NCBI GenBank assembly: GCA_051201605.1
Contig: CP179201.1
Span: 930,001 to 994,000, forward strand
DNA from: CABZJG01 sp902512685
GTDB taxonomy: Bacteria > Pseudomonadota > Alphaproteobacteria > Rhodobacterales > Rhodobacteraceae
DNA: 64,000 nucleotides
Direction of reading: 5' to 3'
The translations under genes and the position numbers were made by a program. Below are positions 35,739-44,732 of this stretch, piece after piece (within the stretch, counting starts at the first letter, position 1; each line of letters opens with the position of its first letter). A model generated the notes under the pieces. It made no database searches. It had not been told where the DNA came from and saw nothing but the letters and a program-made list of their open reading frames with translations.

Positions 35739-37310
35739 ATGGTTGACTCCTCTTCAAAGCCTCGGCGCCGTAATGGTGGAGGGCGCGCCAATCGCATTGC
35801 AGCCCAGCAGGCCACCACTGGTAACGAAGCGGTGCGCGGCGGGCTTAGCGGTGGTCGCTACCGTCCTCTTTCAGATCTTGATATGGAAAACATCAATCAA
35901 GCGGCGTTAACAATTCTCGAAAATACAGGACTGGCTGACCATTTCCAGGAACTCTTAGATATTGTCTTGCCCAAGGGCGCGTTTTTGAATACGCATGACC
36001 GGTTGTGTTTTCCGCGGGCTTTGATGGAGGATATTCTTGCCGGTGCGGCGAAGGAATTTTATGTCCATGCGCGGGGCGAGCGGGCAGGAAAAGATGACAT
36101 GCATTGCACTGCAGAAAGCGTGTATTTTGCCAATTCGGGTACGGCGGTCACAACCTTTGATGCCAAAAACAAGTCCTATCGCCCCTCGGACTTGCGCGAT
36201 ATCTATGATTTCACCCGGTTGGTTGACCGGCTGGAAAACATCCACATGCTGGGTGATACGGTTCTGGCCACGGATGTTGTTGATGATTTTGCGCATGATA
36301 TGAACACCGTCTATGCAATCCTCGCAGGCAGTCAGAAACCAGCCTGCATAACCTTTCGCGATCGCAGCCACATTGCGCCGGCTATTCGTTTGTTTGATCA
36401 TGCATCAGGCGGTGAGGGCAGCTTTATGAAAAAGCCCTCGGTCATTTTTGGAGGATGCCCCATTGTCTCGCCGCTTCGGATTGGCCGCGAGAATATGGAA
36501 ATCATGATAGATACCGCCAAACTAGGTCTCACCGTTGATCTGGCTGTGCCGCCACAAGCTGGAGCAACGGCGCCTGCCACGTTGGCCGGCACTTTGGTTC
36601 AAACCGTCGCGGAAACATTGGCCTGTGTGGCCATCGTCAACCTCATCTCTCCGGGCTGCCCCATTTGTTTTGCCGCTTGGCCTTTTATCACAGACTTGCG
36701 GAGCGGATCTTTTACCGGCGGCGGCGGCGAACAGGCGCTTATTGGAGCTGCCGCAATTCAAATGGGCAATTATTATGGTCTTCCGACATCTGTAGGTGCT
36801 GGGATGACCGATGCAAAAATTCCTGATGCCCAATATGGGCTGGAAAAGGCTCTTACCTTTACGCTTGCTGCCCATGCTGGGGCAAACCGGCTCTGTGAAT
36901 TTGGTGGCATGATCGGAAGTCTGATGGGCTGTAGCTTTGAAAGCATGGTCATCGATAATGAAGCCGGTGGAATGATCTTACGGTCCTTGCGTGGAATTGA
37001 AGTGAGTGACGAAACCATGGCCATTGACGTGATCCACCAATGCGCCATTGATCCGGGCCATTTTCTAGGCAATCCGCATACCCTCAATTATATGAGCACT
37101 GAATTTGTTTATCCTCAACTTTTGGACAGGGAACGCTCGGATACCTGGGAAAAAGAGGGTAAGACCGACCTTTTGGAGCGCGCCCGCCAAAGTGCGGATG
37201 CGATCCTTACGGTCCATTTTCCCAATTATTTTGGCGCAGCTGATGCGCAGGTTCGTCAAGAATTTCCAATTGTGTTATCTGCCGACGAAATGATGAAACC
37301 TCGCAGCTAA
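35739..37310 (+). CDS. MttB-family (trimethylamine methyltransferase-like) protein without pyrrolysine
   Basis: This 523-residue protein of the MttB superfamily shows a basic N-terminus followed by RYRPLSDLDMENINQAALTI and a TIM-barrel core (GGCPIVSPLRIGRENMEIMI, GAGMTDAKIPDAQYGLEKA). No in-frame amber codon is present, so it belongs to the non-pyrrolysine branch. Known members of that branch demethylate betaines and pass the methyl to a corrinoid protein. No corrinoid protein gene lies next to it here. Bacterial betaine or related quaternary amine use is plausible, given the organism type. The exact substrate is open. Confidence 0.92.
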   Translation: MVDSSSKPRRRNGGGRANRIAAQQATTGNEAVRGGLSGGRYRPLSDLDMENINQAALTILENTGLADHFQELLDIVLPKGAFLNTHDRLCFPRALMEDILAGAAKEFYVHARGERAGKDDMHCTAESVYFANSGTAVTTFDAKNKSYRPSDLRDIYDFTRLVDRLENIHMLGDTVLATDVVDDFAHDMNTVYAILAGSQKPACITFRDRSHIAPAIRLFDHASGGEGSFMKKPSVIFGGCPIVSPLRIGRENMEIMIDTAKLGLTVDLAVPPQAGATAPATLAGTLVQTVAETLACVAIVNLISPGCPICFAAWPFITDLRSGSFTGGGGEQALIGAAAIQMGNYYGLPTSVGAGMTDAKIPDAQYGLEKALTFTLAAHAGANRLCEFGGMIGSLMGCSFESMVIDNEAGGMILRSLRGIEVSDETMAIDVIHQCAIDPGHFLGNPHTLNYMSTEFVYPQLLDRERSDTWEKEGKTDLLERARQSADAILTVHFPNYFGAADAQVRQEFPIVLSADEMMKPRS

Positions 37311-37480
37311 AAAAGTCTTAACAGCATAGGGTTAAACGAACATCAAAAGTAATTTTTGAACAAAAACCGATATATTCAGCATTGATAGAGCCCAAGTTCT
37401 TATTATGCGCCTTCATATCAGGGAAGATGATGGCAGCAATCGTGTCTGTCGTAAACCATAGCTATATTCGATCAACTTAA

Positions 37481-37496
37481 TTGACTAAACAGTCAA
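37481..37496. promoter_or_regulatory. Inverted repeat upstream of the MFS gene
   Basis: TTGACT-AAAC-AGTCAA is a perfect 6-base inverted repeat 76 bases before the MFS start. It could be an operator for an unlinked regulator. No regulator gene lies beside it. Confidence 0.4.
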
Positions 37497-37571
37497 AAGT
37501 AGAGTTTGATCCGAGTGACAAGACCTAGTTTATAACCTAGACCAGTGTGAAATCCTGTAGGCGAGGAAAAT

Positions 37572-38813
37572 ATGGCAGAACATGACAGCGTATACTCATG
37601 GATGCGCTTGTTCATTGGGCTGGTCATAGCAACCGTTGGAAATGTGGGTATGTGGGTTGTTGTTTTACTGATGCCCGACATCCAACAAGAATTTTCGATC
37701 GACCGAGCATCTGCATCAGCTCCATTTGTTTTAACAATGATCGGTTTTGCCCTTGGAAATGGCTTTATGGGGCGCGTGGTAGATCGATTTGGAATTTCCA
37801 CAACGCTTATATTTTCTGCGATTGTAAATGCAGTTGGTTTCAGTCTGGCAATGTTGTCCCAGTCGATATTTTTCCTAAGCGCCCTGCAGTTCATTATAGG
37901 TTTTGGAACAGCAGCCTCGTTTGGTCCTTTGATCGCCGATGTCTCGCACTGGTTTTTAAAAAAACGTGGAATTGCTGTCGCAATCACGGCAAGCGGCAAT
38001 TACTTTTCCGGCTCTATATGGCCGGTGGTCATAAAAGGCACACTTGAAACGGATGGTTGGCGATCTGTTTATGGCTTGCTGGCTGTTTCAACGGTATTTT
38101 TAATGGTGCCCTTAGCTTTTATGTTACGCCGCAAGGTTTCTGCTGAAACATCCAAACTATCAGATGCCTTGTCAGAGCGCAGGCGAGAAAAAGTCAATAT
38201 TTCGCCAAATCTAATCGTTATCCTTTTGTCGCTTGCTGGCGTAGGTTGCTGTGTTGCTATGTCAATGCCTCAGGTCCATATTGTCGCTTTCTGCGTTGAT
38301 CTTGGATATGGACCTTCTGCCGGGGCTGAAATGCTGTCGCTTATGTTGATAGGTGGGATCATTTCCCGCCTTATCAGCGGTGTCCTTGCAGACCGTATAG
38401 GCGGATTATTTACACTTTTGATTGGCTCTACACTCCAATGCGTGGCGTTATTTTTATATCTGCCTTTTGACGGTCTTGTTCCACTTTATCTGATATCGTT
38501 GGTCTTTGGGTTGTCTCAAGGTGGCATTGTGCCAAGTTATGCCATTATCGTCAGAGAGTACCTGCCGGGCGTTTCAGCTGGGGAAAAGGTTGGAGTTGTT
38601 ATGATGGCTACAATTATGGGAATGGCGCTGGGCGGGTGGATGTCAGGATGGATATATGATCTGACTGGCTCATACCAAGCGGCCTTTTGGAATGGTATCA
38701 TCTGGAATTTCCTAAATTTAGGGGTGATCTTAATTCTGCTCACACGCGGTCGCGGTCCGAAAAATAAACTAAAAGTATCTGAAAAGAGCACCGGCGAGGT
38801 ATATCTTTCGTAG
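37572..38813 (+). CDS. Major facilitator superfamily transporter
   Basis: This 413-residue membrane protein has about twelve segments in two halves and the MFS loop GRVVDRFGIS between segments 2 and 3. The related SGVLADRIGG lies in the second half. The pattern resembles monocarboxylate/oxalate-type MFS carriers. It is convergent with the aminotransferase/cyclase fusion gene (80 bases away) and follows the MttB-family gene, so it may import a carboxylic or amino acid related to these. The specificity is unknown. Confidence 0.92.
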   Translation: MAEHDSVYSWMRLFIGLVIATVGNVGMWVVVLLMPDIQQEFSIDRASASAPFVLTMIGFALGNGFMGRVVDRFGISTTLIFSAIVNAVGFSLAMLSQSIFFLSALQFIIGFGTAASFGPLIADVSHWFLKKRGIAVAITASGNYFSGSIWPVVIKGTLETDGWRSVYGLLAVSTVFLMVPLAFMLRRKVSAETSKLSDALSERRREKVNISPNLIVILLSLAGVGCCVAMSMPQVHIVAFCVDLGYGPSAGAEMLSLMLIGGIISRLISGVLADRIGGLFTLLIGSTLQCVALFLYLPFDGLVPLYLISLVFGLSQGGIVPSYAIIVREYLPGVSAGEKVGVVMMATIMGMALGGWMSGWIYDLTGSYQAAFWNGIIWNFLNLGVILILLTRGRGPKNKLKVSEKSTGEVYLS

Positions 38814-38893
38814 CTTGCATCAAATCTGTGCGGCGGTTGTTATAAAGTTAACATAGTGACTCCCGTTCGCCCCACGGCAGCATTTGGCTGAAT

Positions 38894-40900
38894 CTAGCTT
38901 TGCGGCACGAGTGCCAAAGCGCGGATGGGTGATCCGGTGCCGTTTTTGATTTTCAACGGTGCAGCCATTAAAATTGCGCCCTTTGGCGGCAGTTGGTCGA
39001 GATTGACCAGACTGGCCAAACCAAAGCAATTGTCGCGATGCAGATAGTTGTGCGCAGGGTAAGGCGGGCTGAATTTGCCGGCCATACCCGCGTCAGTGCC
39101 GATGCATTGGCTGCCCCAGCCAACGATGCCTTTGGACAAGAGGTAGTCAATACAGTCAGTGGAGGGTCCGGGGCTGTGAGATCCATCCTCGTGTGGGTCA
39201 GGATCGTCGTTCAAGAACAACGCCTCATCGTGCGAACGCTTGTCCCAGTCAGTGCGCATGAGGACCCATTCGCCGGGGTTAATTTCGCCATGTTGTGCCT
39301 CCCAAGCTTTGACGTCTTCTGGGGTCAGCAAAAAGTCGGGATTTTCTATGGTTTCCGCTGAGCAATCGATCACGTTTGCCGGTGCAATTATGCGTTGCAT
39401 ATCCATTGTGTCGGTATAGCCGTCCTCGAAATCCTTGCCGGAAATCCAATGGTGCGGCGCATCGAAGTGAGTGCCCGAATGTTCGCCAAGTTTCAGCCAG
39501 TTCCAGGCAAAGAAAGGACCGTCAGCGTCGTATTCGCTGATCTTGTGGATTTCAACTTTTGGCGTGTTCGTGGCGAAATCTTCTGGCAGATGTAGGATCG
39601 GGGTGTCTGGACCAAGGATAGCGGTGCAATCGACTATCTTTACCTCACCAGACAACAACATTGCGCCAAGAGTTTGCAAGATATTTGCGGGGTTCATTTT
39701 GGTCTCCCTATCCGTTTTGGAGATTATTGGTTGGTCGCCACGGCCTGCAAACCGGCGACTGCGCCGCTTTATGACCTCTTCAGTGATGTCGAAAACAGTG
39801 TCGATGGTGTTTTCTTCGGTGACCTGCCCGGGTGATAGGCGCATCAGCGGACCGCGAAAATCGACGGAGTAACCCTCGACCCCCAAAGCGCCAACGACAG
39901 CAGCAGCTTCTGGTTTGTCGGGCAAACGCAGCATGACAGAGCCGCCGCGCTGGTTCGTATCTCGAGGAGAGTGCAGTGGCAGGTTCAACCGGTCTGCGCG
40001 CGATATGATACGATCGACCAGTTTTCGGTTCCAGGCAGCTAGGTCGGCATGGTTCTGTTCTGAATGCCATTTCAGGGCAGGTAGCGAGGCCAATGCAGCG
40101 ATAGAGCCGGGCGTGCCACCATCAAAGCGGCGGATATCAGGGGCGTATTCAAACTTGTCAAAATCCCATGAAAACGGATTATTCTGGGAAAACCAGCCGC
40201 GCCCCTCGGGTTTAAGATCAAGCGCCAAGGATTTATCAACGTGAAGAATTCCGGCACCTGGCGTGCCGCACATCCATTTGAGGCTGGTCGAAAGGACAAA
40301 GTCCACTTTTGGGTTAGTTGCATCGAACGGGATCAGGCCTGCGGCTTGTGTGATGTCGACGCCGATTATACTGCCCATTTCGCGGCCATGCGCAACAAGT
40401 GGCGCGAGATCAATACGGGCGGATGCAGTGGATGTGACCCATGTCAGCAAAGCAAGCCCGACGTTGTGGTACCAATGAGATGCGAAGTCCTCGGCCTCGA
40501 CCCATGATTTGTTTTCAGACAAGGGTACCGTATCTAGGGTGAAACCCATTTTCGGCGCGAGACCTGCCAGCAGGAAATGTACCGAGGGAAAGCAGTCGGC
40601 AGAAACAAGCACACGTTTTCCCTTAAGCATCCCTTCGGGCAAGGAGCGCATCATTTTATAAAGGCCGTCGGTCACGCTGTCGCACATGGTTGCCGAACCC
40701 TTGGGTACGTTGATGATACGCCGCCAGTAGTCGATGAAATCCTGCCGCTTAAGCAGGACATATCCCCATTGCTTGTCATTGGGGGCAGACCAGACTTCGG
40801 CAAACTCGGCCATAGCGCTGGAAAGTTCTTCTTCTTTACCAGGATACATGCCGATCGAGTGATAGAGAAAATAGCCGGAGTAGCGGGAGTTTGAAAGCAT
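38894..40900 (-). CDS. Class V aminotransferase (kynureninase-like) fused to a cyclase (kynurenine formamidase-like)
   Basis: The start is the ATG at 40900 with AGGAAG upstream; the open frame extends to a GTG at 40921. Residues 1 to about 400 form a class V PLP enzyme with VDITQAAGLIPF and the lysine motif STSLKWMCG. From Met402 (ATG 39697) onward a complete cyclase-family hydrolase follows, with GEHSGTHFDAPHHW as metal motif. No stop codon lies between. An AGGGAGA ribosome binding site immediately before ATG 39697 suggests that the cyclase was, or still is, also made separately. The pair of activities recalls kynurenine formamidase plus kynureninase, but kynurenine as substrate is unproved. 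Confidence 0.9.
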   Translation of the reverse strand: MLSNSRYSGYFLYHSIGMYPGKEEELSSAMAEFAEVWSAPNDKQWGYVLLKRQDFIDYWRRIINVPKGSATMCDSVTDGLYKMMRSLPEGMLKGKRVLVSADCFPSVHFLLAGLAPKMGFTLDTVPLSENKSWVEAEDFASHWYHNVGLALLTWVTSTASARIDLAPLVAHGREMGSIIGVDITQAAGLIPFDATNPKVDFVLSTSLKWMCGTPGAGILHVDKSLALDLKPEGRGWFSQNNPFSWDFDKFEYAPDIRRFDGGTPGSIAALASLPALKWHSEQNHADLAAWNRKLVDRIISRADRLNLPLHSPRDTNQRGGSVMLRLPDKPEAAAVVGALGVEGYSVDFRGPLMRLSPGQVTEENTIDTVFDITEEVIKRRSRRFAGRGDQPIISKTDRETKMNPANILQTLGAMLLSGEVKIVDCTAILGPDTPILHLPEDFATNTPKVEIHKISEYDADGPFFAWNWLKLGEHSGTHFDAPHHWISGKDFEDGYTDTMDMQRIIAPANVIDCSAETIENPDFLLTPEDVKAWEAQHGEINPGEWVLMRTDWDKRSHDEALFLNDDPDPHEDGSHSPGPSTDCIDYLLSKGIVGWGSQCIGTDAGMAGKFSPPYPAHNYLHRDNCFGLASLVNLDQLPPKGAILMAAPLKIKNGTGSPIRALALVPQS

Positions 40901-41081
40901 GTTTCTTCCTGTCAAAAACACTGTACGAGTTAAAATACCAGCCGCCGGTTGGTGATGACAAGAAACTGACAGAAAAGTAAATGAATTGCAAAAAAAATAC
41001 CCAGTGACTCGGTTTATTATGGGATTTGAGCCTGGGCCTTTGGCGCCGAAAATTTAAAATCCATTAATGTTACTTAAAAAT

Positions 41082-41321
41082 TTACTTTATCACTTCTATT
41101 CCTATACCAAAGCTTAAATCTACTACAGAAGCGAGATTGCCGCTTTTGGTGGTGAACACCCATTCAGATGCAGTGGACGGAACATTATCTTCGTCGTCAT
41201 CATGCCTAAAAGCGCTGGCTCGCTGCCAAATTAAATTTCCATTAAAATCTATGTGAATAAGATAGCTTCTCCAAGCAGTTCTTGGGTCGTCTTCGCAGAT
41301 CGATCGAAGATTTTTGCTCAT
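41082..41321 (-). CDS. Hypothetical protein, possibly a C-terminal fragment
   Basis: This 79-codon frame encodes a mixed polar sequence with FNGNLIWQRASAF and SEWVFTTKSGNL. No signal peptide or recognised domain is present. No good ribosome binding site precedes the ATG. The sequence looks like the end of a beta-rich surface protein, so it may be a remnant. It lies alone between the fusion gene and the desaturase gene. Low certainty. Confidence 0.35.
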   Translation of the reverse strand: MSKNLRSICEDDPRTAWRSYLIHIDFNGNLIWQRASAFRHDDDEDNVPSTASEWVFTTKSGNLASVVDLSFGIGIEVIK

Positions 41322-41456
41322 CTTGTCTGACGTCAGCGCCTACCGGAAAGATTTAGAGGTTTAAGCAAAATATGGTTTCTGGTTCATTTAAGCCATTTAA
41401 GTGAGAACATGAAAAAGATCATAAGTGTCACATTAAGCCTCTGATAACATTATATT

Positions 41457-42503
41457 TTATAGTGCTAAATCAGTTAATCTACTGTTGGAAAATGTTACCA
41501 ACTTTCGGCATTTTGGGTCCCAAAGATGCAGATTAACCGAATGAAAGCTATCGCGGATAGTCAGAGTCTGGTCTTTACTGGTTAAGTCAGGGTGGTCGCG
41601 CAACACTTCGGTCAATCGGTAAAATGGGATACGGCTGTACAAGTGATGTACGTGGTGAATACCGATATTACCAGTCAGCCACATCAAAACTACAGGCAAA
41701 TCATAGTGCGAACTGCCGTGCAGTGCGGCATCATGCACTTGCCAATCGCCGTGGGTATCCCATTGTGTGTTCTCAAATTGGTGCTGTATATAAAACAACC
41801 AAACGCCAAGAATTGCGGCCACATACATCGTTGGCAAGAAAATCCATAGGATTGGTTCACTACCTCCAAAAATAAATATGAGGCTTAAACAAGCAAGGAT
41901 CATGGCATTTGTACCCATCGCACTAAGCCAATATTTCTTGCCAGAATTCATGAGCCCAAGTGGGAGGCGATTTTGAAGACCAAACAAATATATGGGTCCC
42001 AGTCCAAAAAGAATAATAGGATTTCGCACAAGACGGTAACGCAATCTGCCAAAGAAGGGTTTAGCGAAATACTCATCAACAGTCATGGTATAGACATCAC
42101 CAATACCGCGCTGATCTAGATTTCCTGACGCTGAGTGGTGCATCAAATGTGTGCGCTGCCAAACATCGTAAGGTGTGAGTGTCAGGACACCGAATATGCG
42201 CCCCACCCAATCGCAAACCTTGCGGTTCTTAAATAATCCACCATGGCTACAATCATGTTGAATGATGAATATTCTGACGAGGAAAAATCCGTTTGCGATA
42301 GCAACGGGCAAAGCCAGCAAATAGCTCACTGAAAGTAGCCACCATGCAAGGGTCCAAAGCGCTAAGAAGGGGACAAGAGTAACTATAATTTCAAAAGTAC
42401 TGCGCACAGTGTCGGGTTCCCGGTACTGTGCTAAGATTTTGACCCAGTTCCGAGCAGCAACTGGGTTTTCAATCGTATTTTTTTTCATAGAAATATCTTG
42501 CAT
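41457..42503 (-). CDS. Fatty acid desaturase
   Basis: This 348-residue membrane enzyme of the fatty-acid desaturase family carries the three His boxes: HDCSHGG (about residue 87), HLMHHSASGN (about 120-130) and HVHHL (about 280). Several hydrophobic segments surround them. It introduces a double bond in a lipid acyl chain or related substrate using oxygen and a di-iron centre. The internal Met6 is an alternative start. The gene is isolated next to an IS-derived region. Confidence 0.92.
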   Translation of the reverse strand: MQDISMKKNTIENPVAARNWVKILAQYREPDTVRSTFEIIVTLVPFLALWTLAWWLLSVSYLLALPVAIANGFFLVRIFIIQHDCSHGGLFKNRKVCDWVGRIFGVLTLTPYDVWQRTHLMHHSASGNLDQRGIGDVYTMTVDEYFAKPFFGRLRYRLVRNPIILFGLGPIYLFGLQNRLPLGLMNSGKKYWLSAMGTNAMILACLSLIFIFGGSEPILWIFLPTMYVAAILGVWLFYIQHQFENTQWDTHGDWQVHDAALHGSSHYDLPVVLMWLTGNIGIHHVHHLYSRIPFYRLTEVLRDHPDLTSKDQTLTIRDSFHSVNLHLWDPKCRKLVTFSNSRLTDLAL

Positions 42504-42720
42504 CTTAGGCCTGCGCTGGTTTTTTGCCCACGCCGACTAGAACTGTGGATCTACTGATTACGAGTCATTTACTCTTACAATTTTGTGCATAGCAGTTGAG
42601 TGGCCTGAGTGCTATCATTTTTATGTTCCTGTACTTTTCACGATTGGGTCACCGATCACAGCTATATTGTTTATGGGCACTTGGCCAATGGCGCTGCGCT
42701 CTTGGTTCAACGAACTTGTG
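42504..42720. other. Spacer upstream of IS-derived sequence
   Basis: No supported gene was seen. Overlapping frames on the plus strand run across IS-end-like sequence and lack start signals. Confidence 0.35.
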
Positions 42721-42775
42721 TTGTCCAGCCCCCAAATTATGTACCATTTTTCAATAGAGTTTCTGGAACTGGCGG
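42721..42775 (+). repeat. IS3-type end-like sequence, copy A
   Basis: TGTCCAGCCCCCAAATTA at 42722 begins a stretch about 70 percent similar by eye to copy B at 44620. It also resembles the start of the orfA-bearing element at 42827. TG-starting, C-rich ends of this form are typical of IS3-family terminal repeats. Confidence 0.5.
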
Positions 42776-42826
42776 TCTCATGTTTAGGGCTTGGTGAGGG
42801 CGGATGTGATTGTACTGCTTTAGCCT

Positions 42827-43226
42827 TGTCCTTCCCCCCTAAATTAGTGCCACGAATTTTGTTAAAACTCTCTTAAGGAGGAATTGGAATGGCACGAAAG
42901 AGATACAATGAAGAAGACGTTCTGAGATTACTGCGTGAGATTGAGGTTCATCTTCATGGAGGTATAGATGTTGTGAGTGCTTGCCGCACTGCGGGTATTT
43001 CTGACAAGACCTATTATGGATGGCGTAAGCGTTATGGCGGCATGGGGCGTGCGAAGTTAACTGAGTTCAAGGCATTGGAAAAAGAGAACCAGCGGCTCAA
43101 GAAGATTTTGGCAGAGCTTAAGCTGGATAAGCTGATCCTTAAAGAAAGCCTTGATTATCTAAAGCCTCGGGCCTGAGCGCAGAGTTGCAGTTGGGAAAGA
43201 CCACACAGGAGTTGGTTTGAATGTAT
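42827..43226 (+). mobile_element. Truncated IS3-family element
   Basis: The left end TGTCCTTCCCCCCTAAATTA starts at 42827, 62 bases before the transposase OrfA gene. After orfA only about 16 codons of an OrfB-like frame remain (LSAELQLGKTTQELV) before a stop. No matching right end was found, so the element is defective. The right limit given here is approximate. Confidence 0.65.
42889..43176 (+). CDS. IS3-family transposase OrfA
   Basis: This 95-residue helix-turn-helix protein has GGIDVVSACRTAGISDKTYYGW and a leucine-zipper-like coiled coil ENQRLKKILAELKLDKLILK, as in IS3-family OrfA. Normally a programmed frameshift joins it to the DDE-bearing OrfB. Here OrfB is missing, so the protein alone cannot transpose the element. 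A strong TAAGGAGGA ribosome binding site precedes the ATG. Confidence 0.9.
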   Translation: MARKRYNEEDVLRLLREIEVHLHGGIDVVSACRTAGISDKTYYGWRKRYGGMGRAKLTEFKALEKENQRLKKILAELKLDKLILKESLDYLKPRA

Positions 43227-43454
43227 CTAGGGTCTTTGATCATCACCGCAAATATTGACCCTTTTTCTGCCAGAGGCGGAGCAAAGGAGAAAATGATGGA
43301 CACATCTGCCGCGACAGTCGTAGTACACCGGAGGTATGGATGAATAGAAAAATAAAACGGACACTTTATAACTCAAAGGCAGCCTGTATCATGAAACACG
43401 TTTTAGAATGATTTGGGCGAAAAGAATCAAAAGTTTTGGAAAGGATAAGGGCCT

Positions 43455-44381
43455 ATGATCCTGTGCTGCGGTGAAGCTTTGATCGATATGATCCCCGAAG
43501 CAACAAGCTCAGGCTCAAAGGGGTTTGTGCCGCACCCAGGCGGTGCAATCTATAATACTGCGATCGCTTTGGGGCGATTAGGTGCGCCGTCAGCTATGCT
43601 CACGGCTCTTTCAACCGATATTTTTGGAAAGCAGCTTTACAACGAGTTGGAGGCTTCAAATGTCGATATTTCGCATGTCATTTTTAGTGACCAGCCAACC
43701 ACTCTGGCTTTTGTTCAGTTAACTGGTGGTCAAGCGAGTTATAGTTTTTATGATGAAAATTCAGCTGGCCGTATGTTAACCTCTTCTGAGCTACCTCTGA
43801 TATCCCAAGATATTAACGCCTTGTATTGTGGCGGCATTAGTCTGGCGTGTGAACCATGTTCCGAAGCTTATATGGCTTTGCTAGAAAGAGACGGCAAAAA
43901 CCGTGTTGTTATGTTTGATCCGAATGTTCGGACGAATTTCATTGACGATGCGGAACGTTATCGCGCCAGAATTATGAAAGTCATATCTTTCGCAGATATT
44001 GTTAAGGTGTCGGATGAGGATTTAGATTGGATTATATACGGCCCAAGTTCATCAGAAGAGAAAGCTAAGTCCGTTCTTGAGCTTGGTGCAAGTTTGGTGA
44101 TTTTGACGCGGGGAAATTTGGGCGCAACCGCGTATTGCAAAACCGGTTTGCCTCTGCATGTGCCTGCCGAAAAAACTGACGTTATTGATACTGTTGGGGC
44201 AGGGGATACGTTTAATGCCGGTGTTCTTTCAAAACTCTCTGAATTGGGATGTTTGAAAAAGGAAAGCCTACCCAGGATATCCCCAAACTCTGTTGAGCGG
44301 GCGTTGCGATTTGGAGCGAAGGTTGCGGGCGTTACGGTGTCGCGTGCCGGTGCAAACCCGCCTTGGGCAGAAGAGCTATGA
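43455..44381 (+). CDS. PfkB-family carbohydrate kinase
   Basis: This 308-residue ribokinase/fructokinase-type sugar kinase opens with GEALIDMIPE. It has the PfkB signature 2 region DTVGAGDTFNAGVL, with the catalytic Asp in the GAGD motif. N-terminal HPGGAIYNTAIALGRLG fits the substrate-binding Gly-Gly motif. It phosphorylates a sugar, most likely fructose or a ketohexose. It stands alone between IS-like sequences, with no transporter beside it, so transfer or rearrangement at this site is possible. Confidence 0.93.
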   Translation: MILCCGEALIDMIPEATSSGSKGFVPHPGGAIYNTAIALGRLGAPSAMLTALSTDIFGKQLYNELEASNVDISHVIFSDQPTTLAFVQLTGGQASYSFYDENSAGRMLTSSELPLISQDINALYCGGISLACEPCSEAYMALLERDGKNRVVMFDPNVRTNFIDDAERYRARIMKVISFADIVKVSDEDLDWIIYGPSSSEEKAKSVLELGASLVILTRGNLGATAYCKTGLPLHVPAEKTDVIDTVGAGDTFNAGVLSKLSELGCLKKESLPRISPNSVERALRFGAKVAGVTVSRAGANPPWAEEL

Positions 44382-44732
44382 ACCAAGCTACAAAAGAATA
44401 GTCGCGAAATCTGGCCGCATAGATGAGGACTACAAAATTATATTAGTGGATAGTATTTATTGAAGGTAAGCAGGCACTCATAACATCCATACCCCCGACC
44501 ACAATTTCATGAAGAAGACGCAGATGACCTCTTCGTTGTACCCCTTTGATGCCTGTGGCATACCTCATTAAGGAAGTAATACAAAAACAAGGGTGCTGGT
44601 TCAGGGGCGAAGAACAAGTTGTCCATCCCCCAAATTACCTACCAATCTAGCAATGCAGTTTTTGAAACAGATTATTATATTTCAGGACTTCATGACGCGA
44701 TCAGTGATAGATATTCTGCGTAGATGAAGTTG
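44382..44732. other. Intergenic region with IS-like remnant
   Basis: There is no supported gene in these 351 bases. The only notable element is the IS-end-like copy B from 44619. Confidence 0.4.
44619..44672 (+). repeat. IS3-type end-like sequence, copy B
   Basis: TGTCCATCCCCCAAATTA at 44620 and the following bases up to GAAACAG parallel copy A at 42722 in the same orientation. The two copies flank the orfA remnant and the PfkB gene. Confidence 0.5.
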
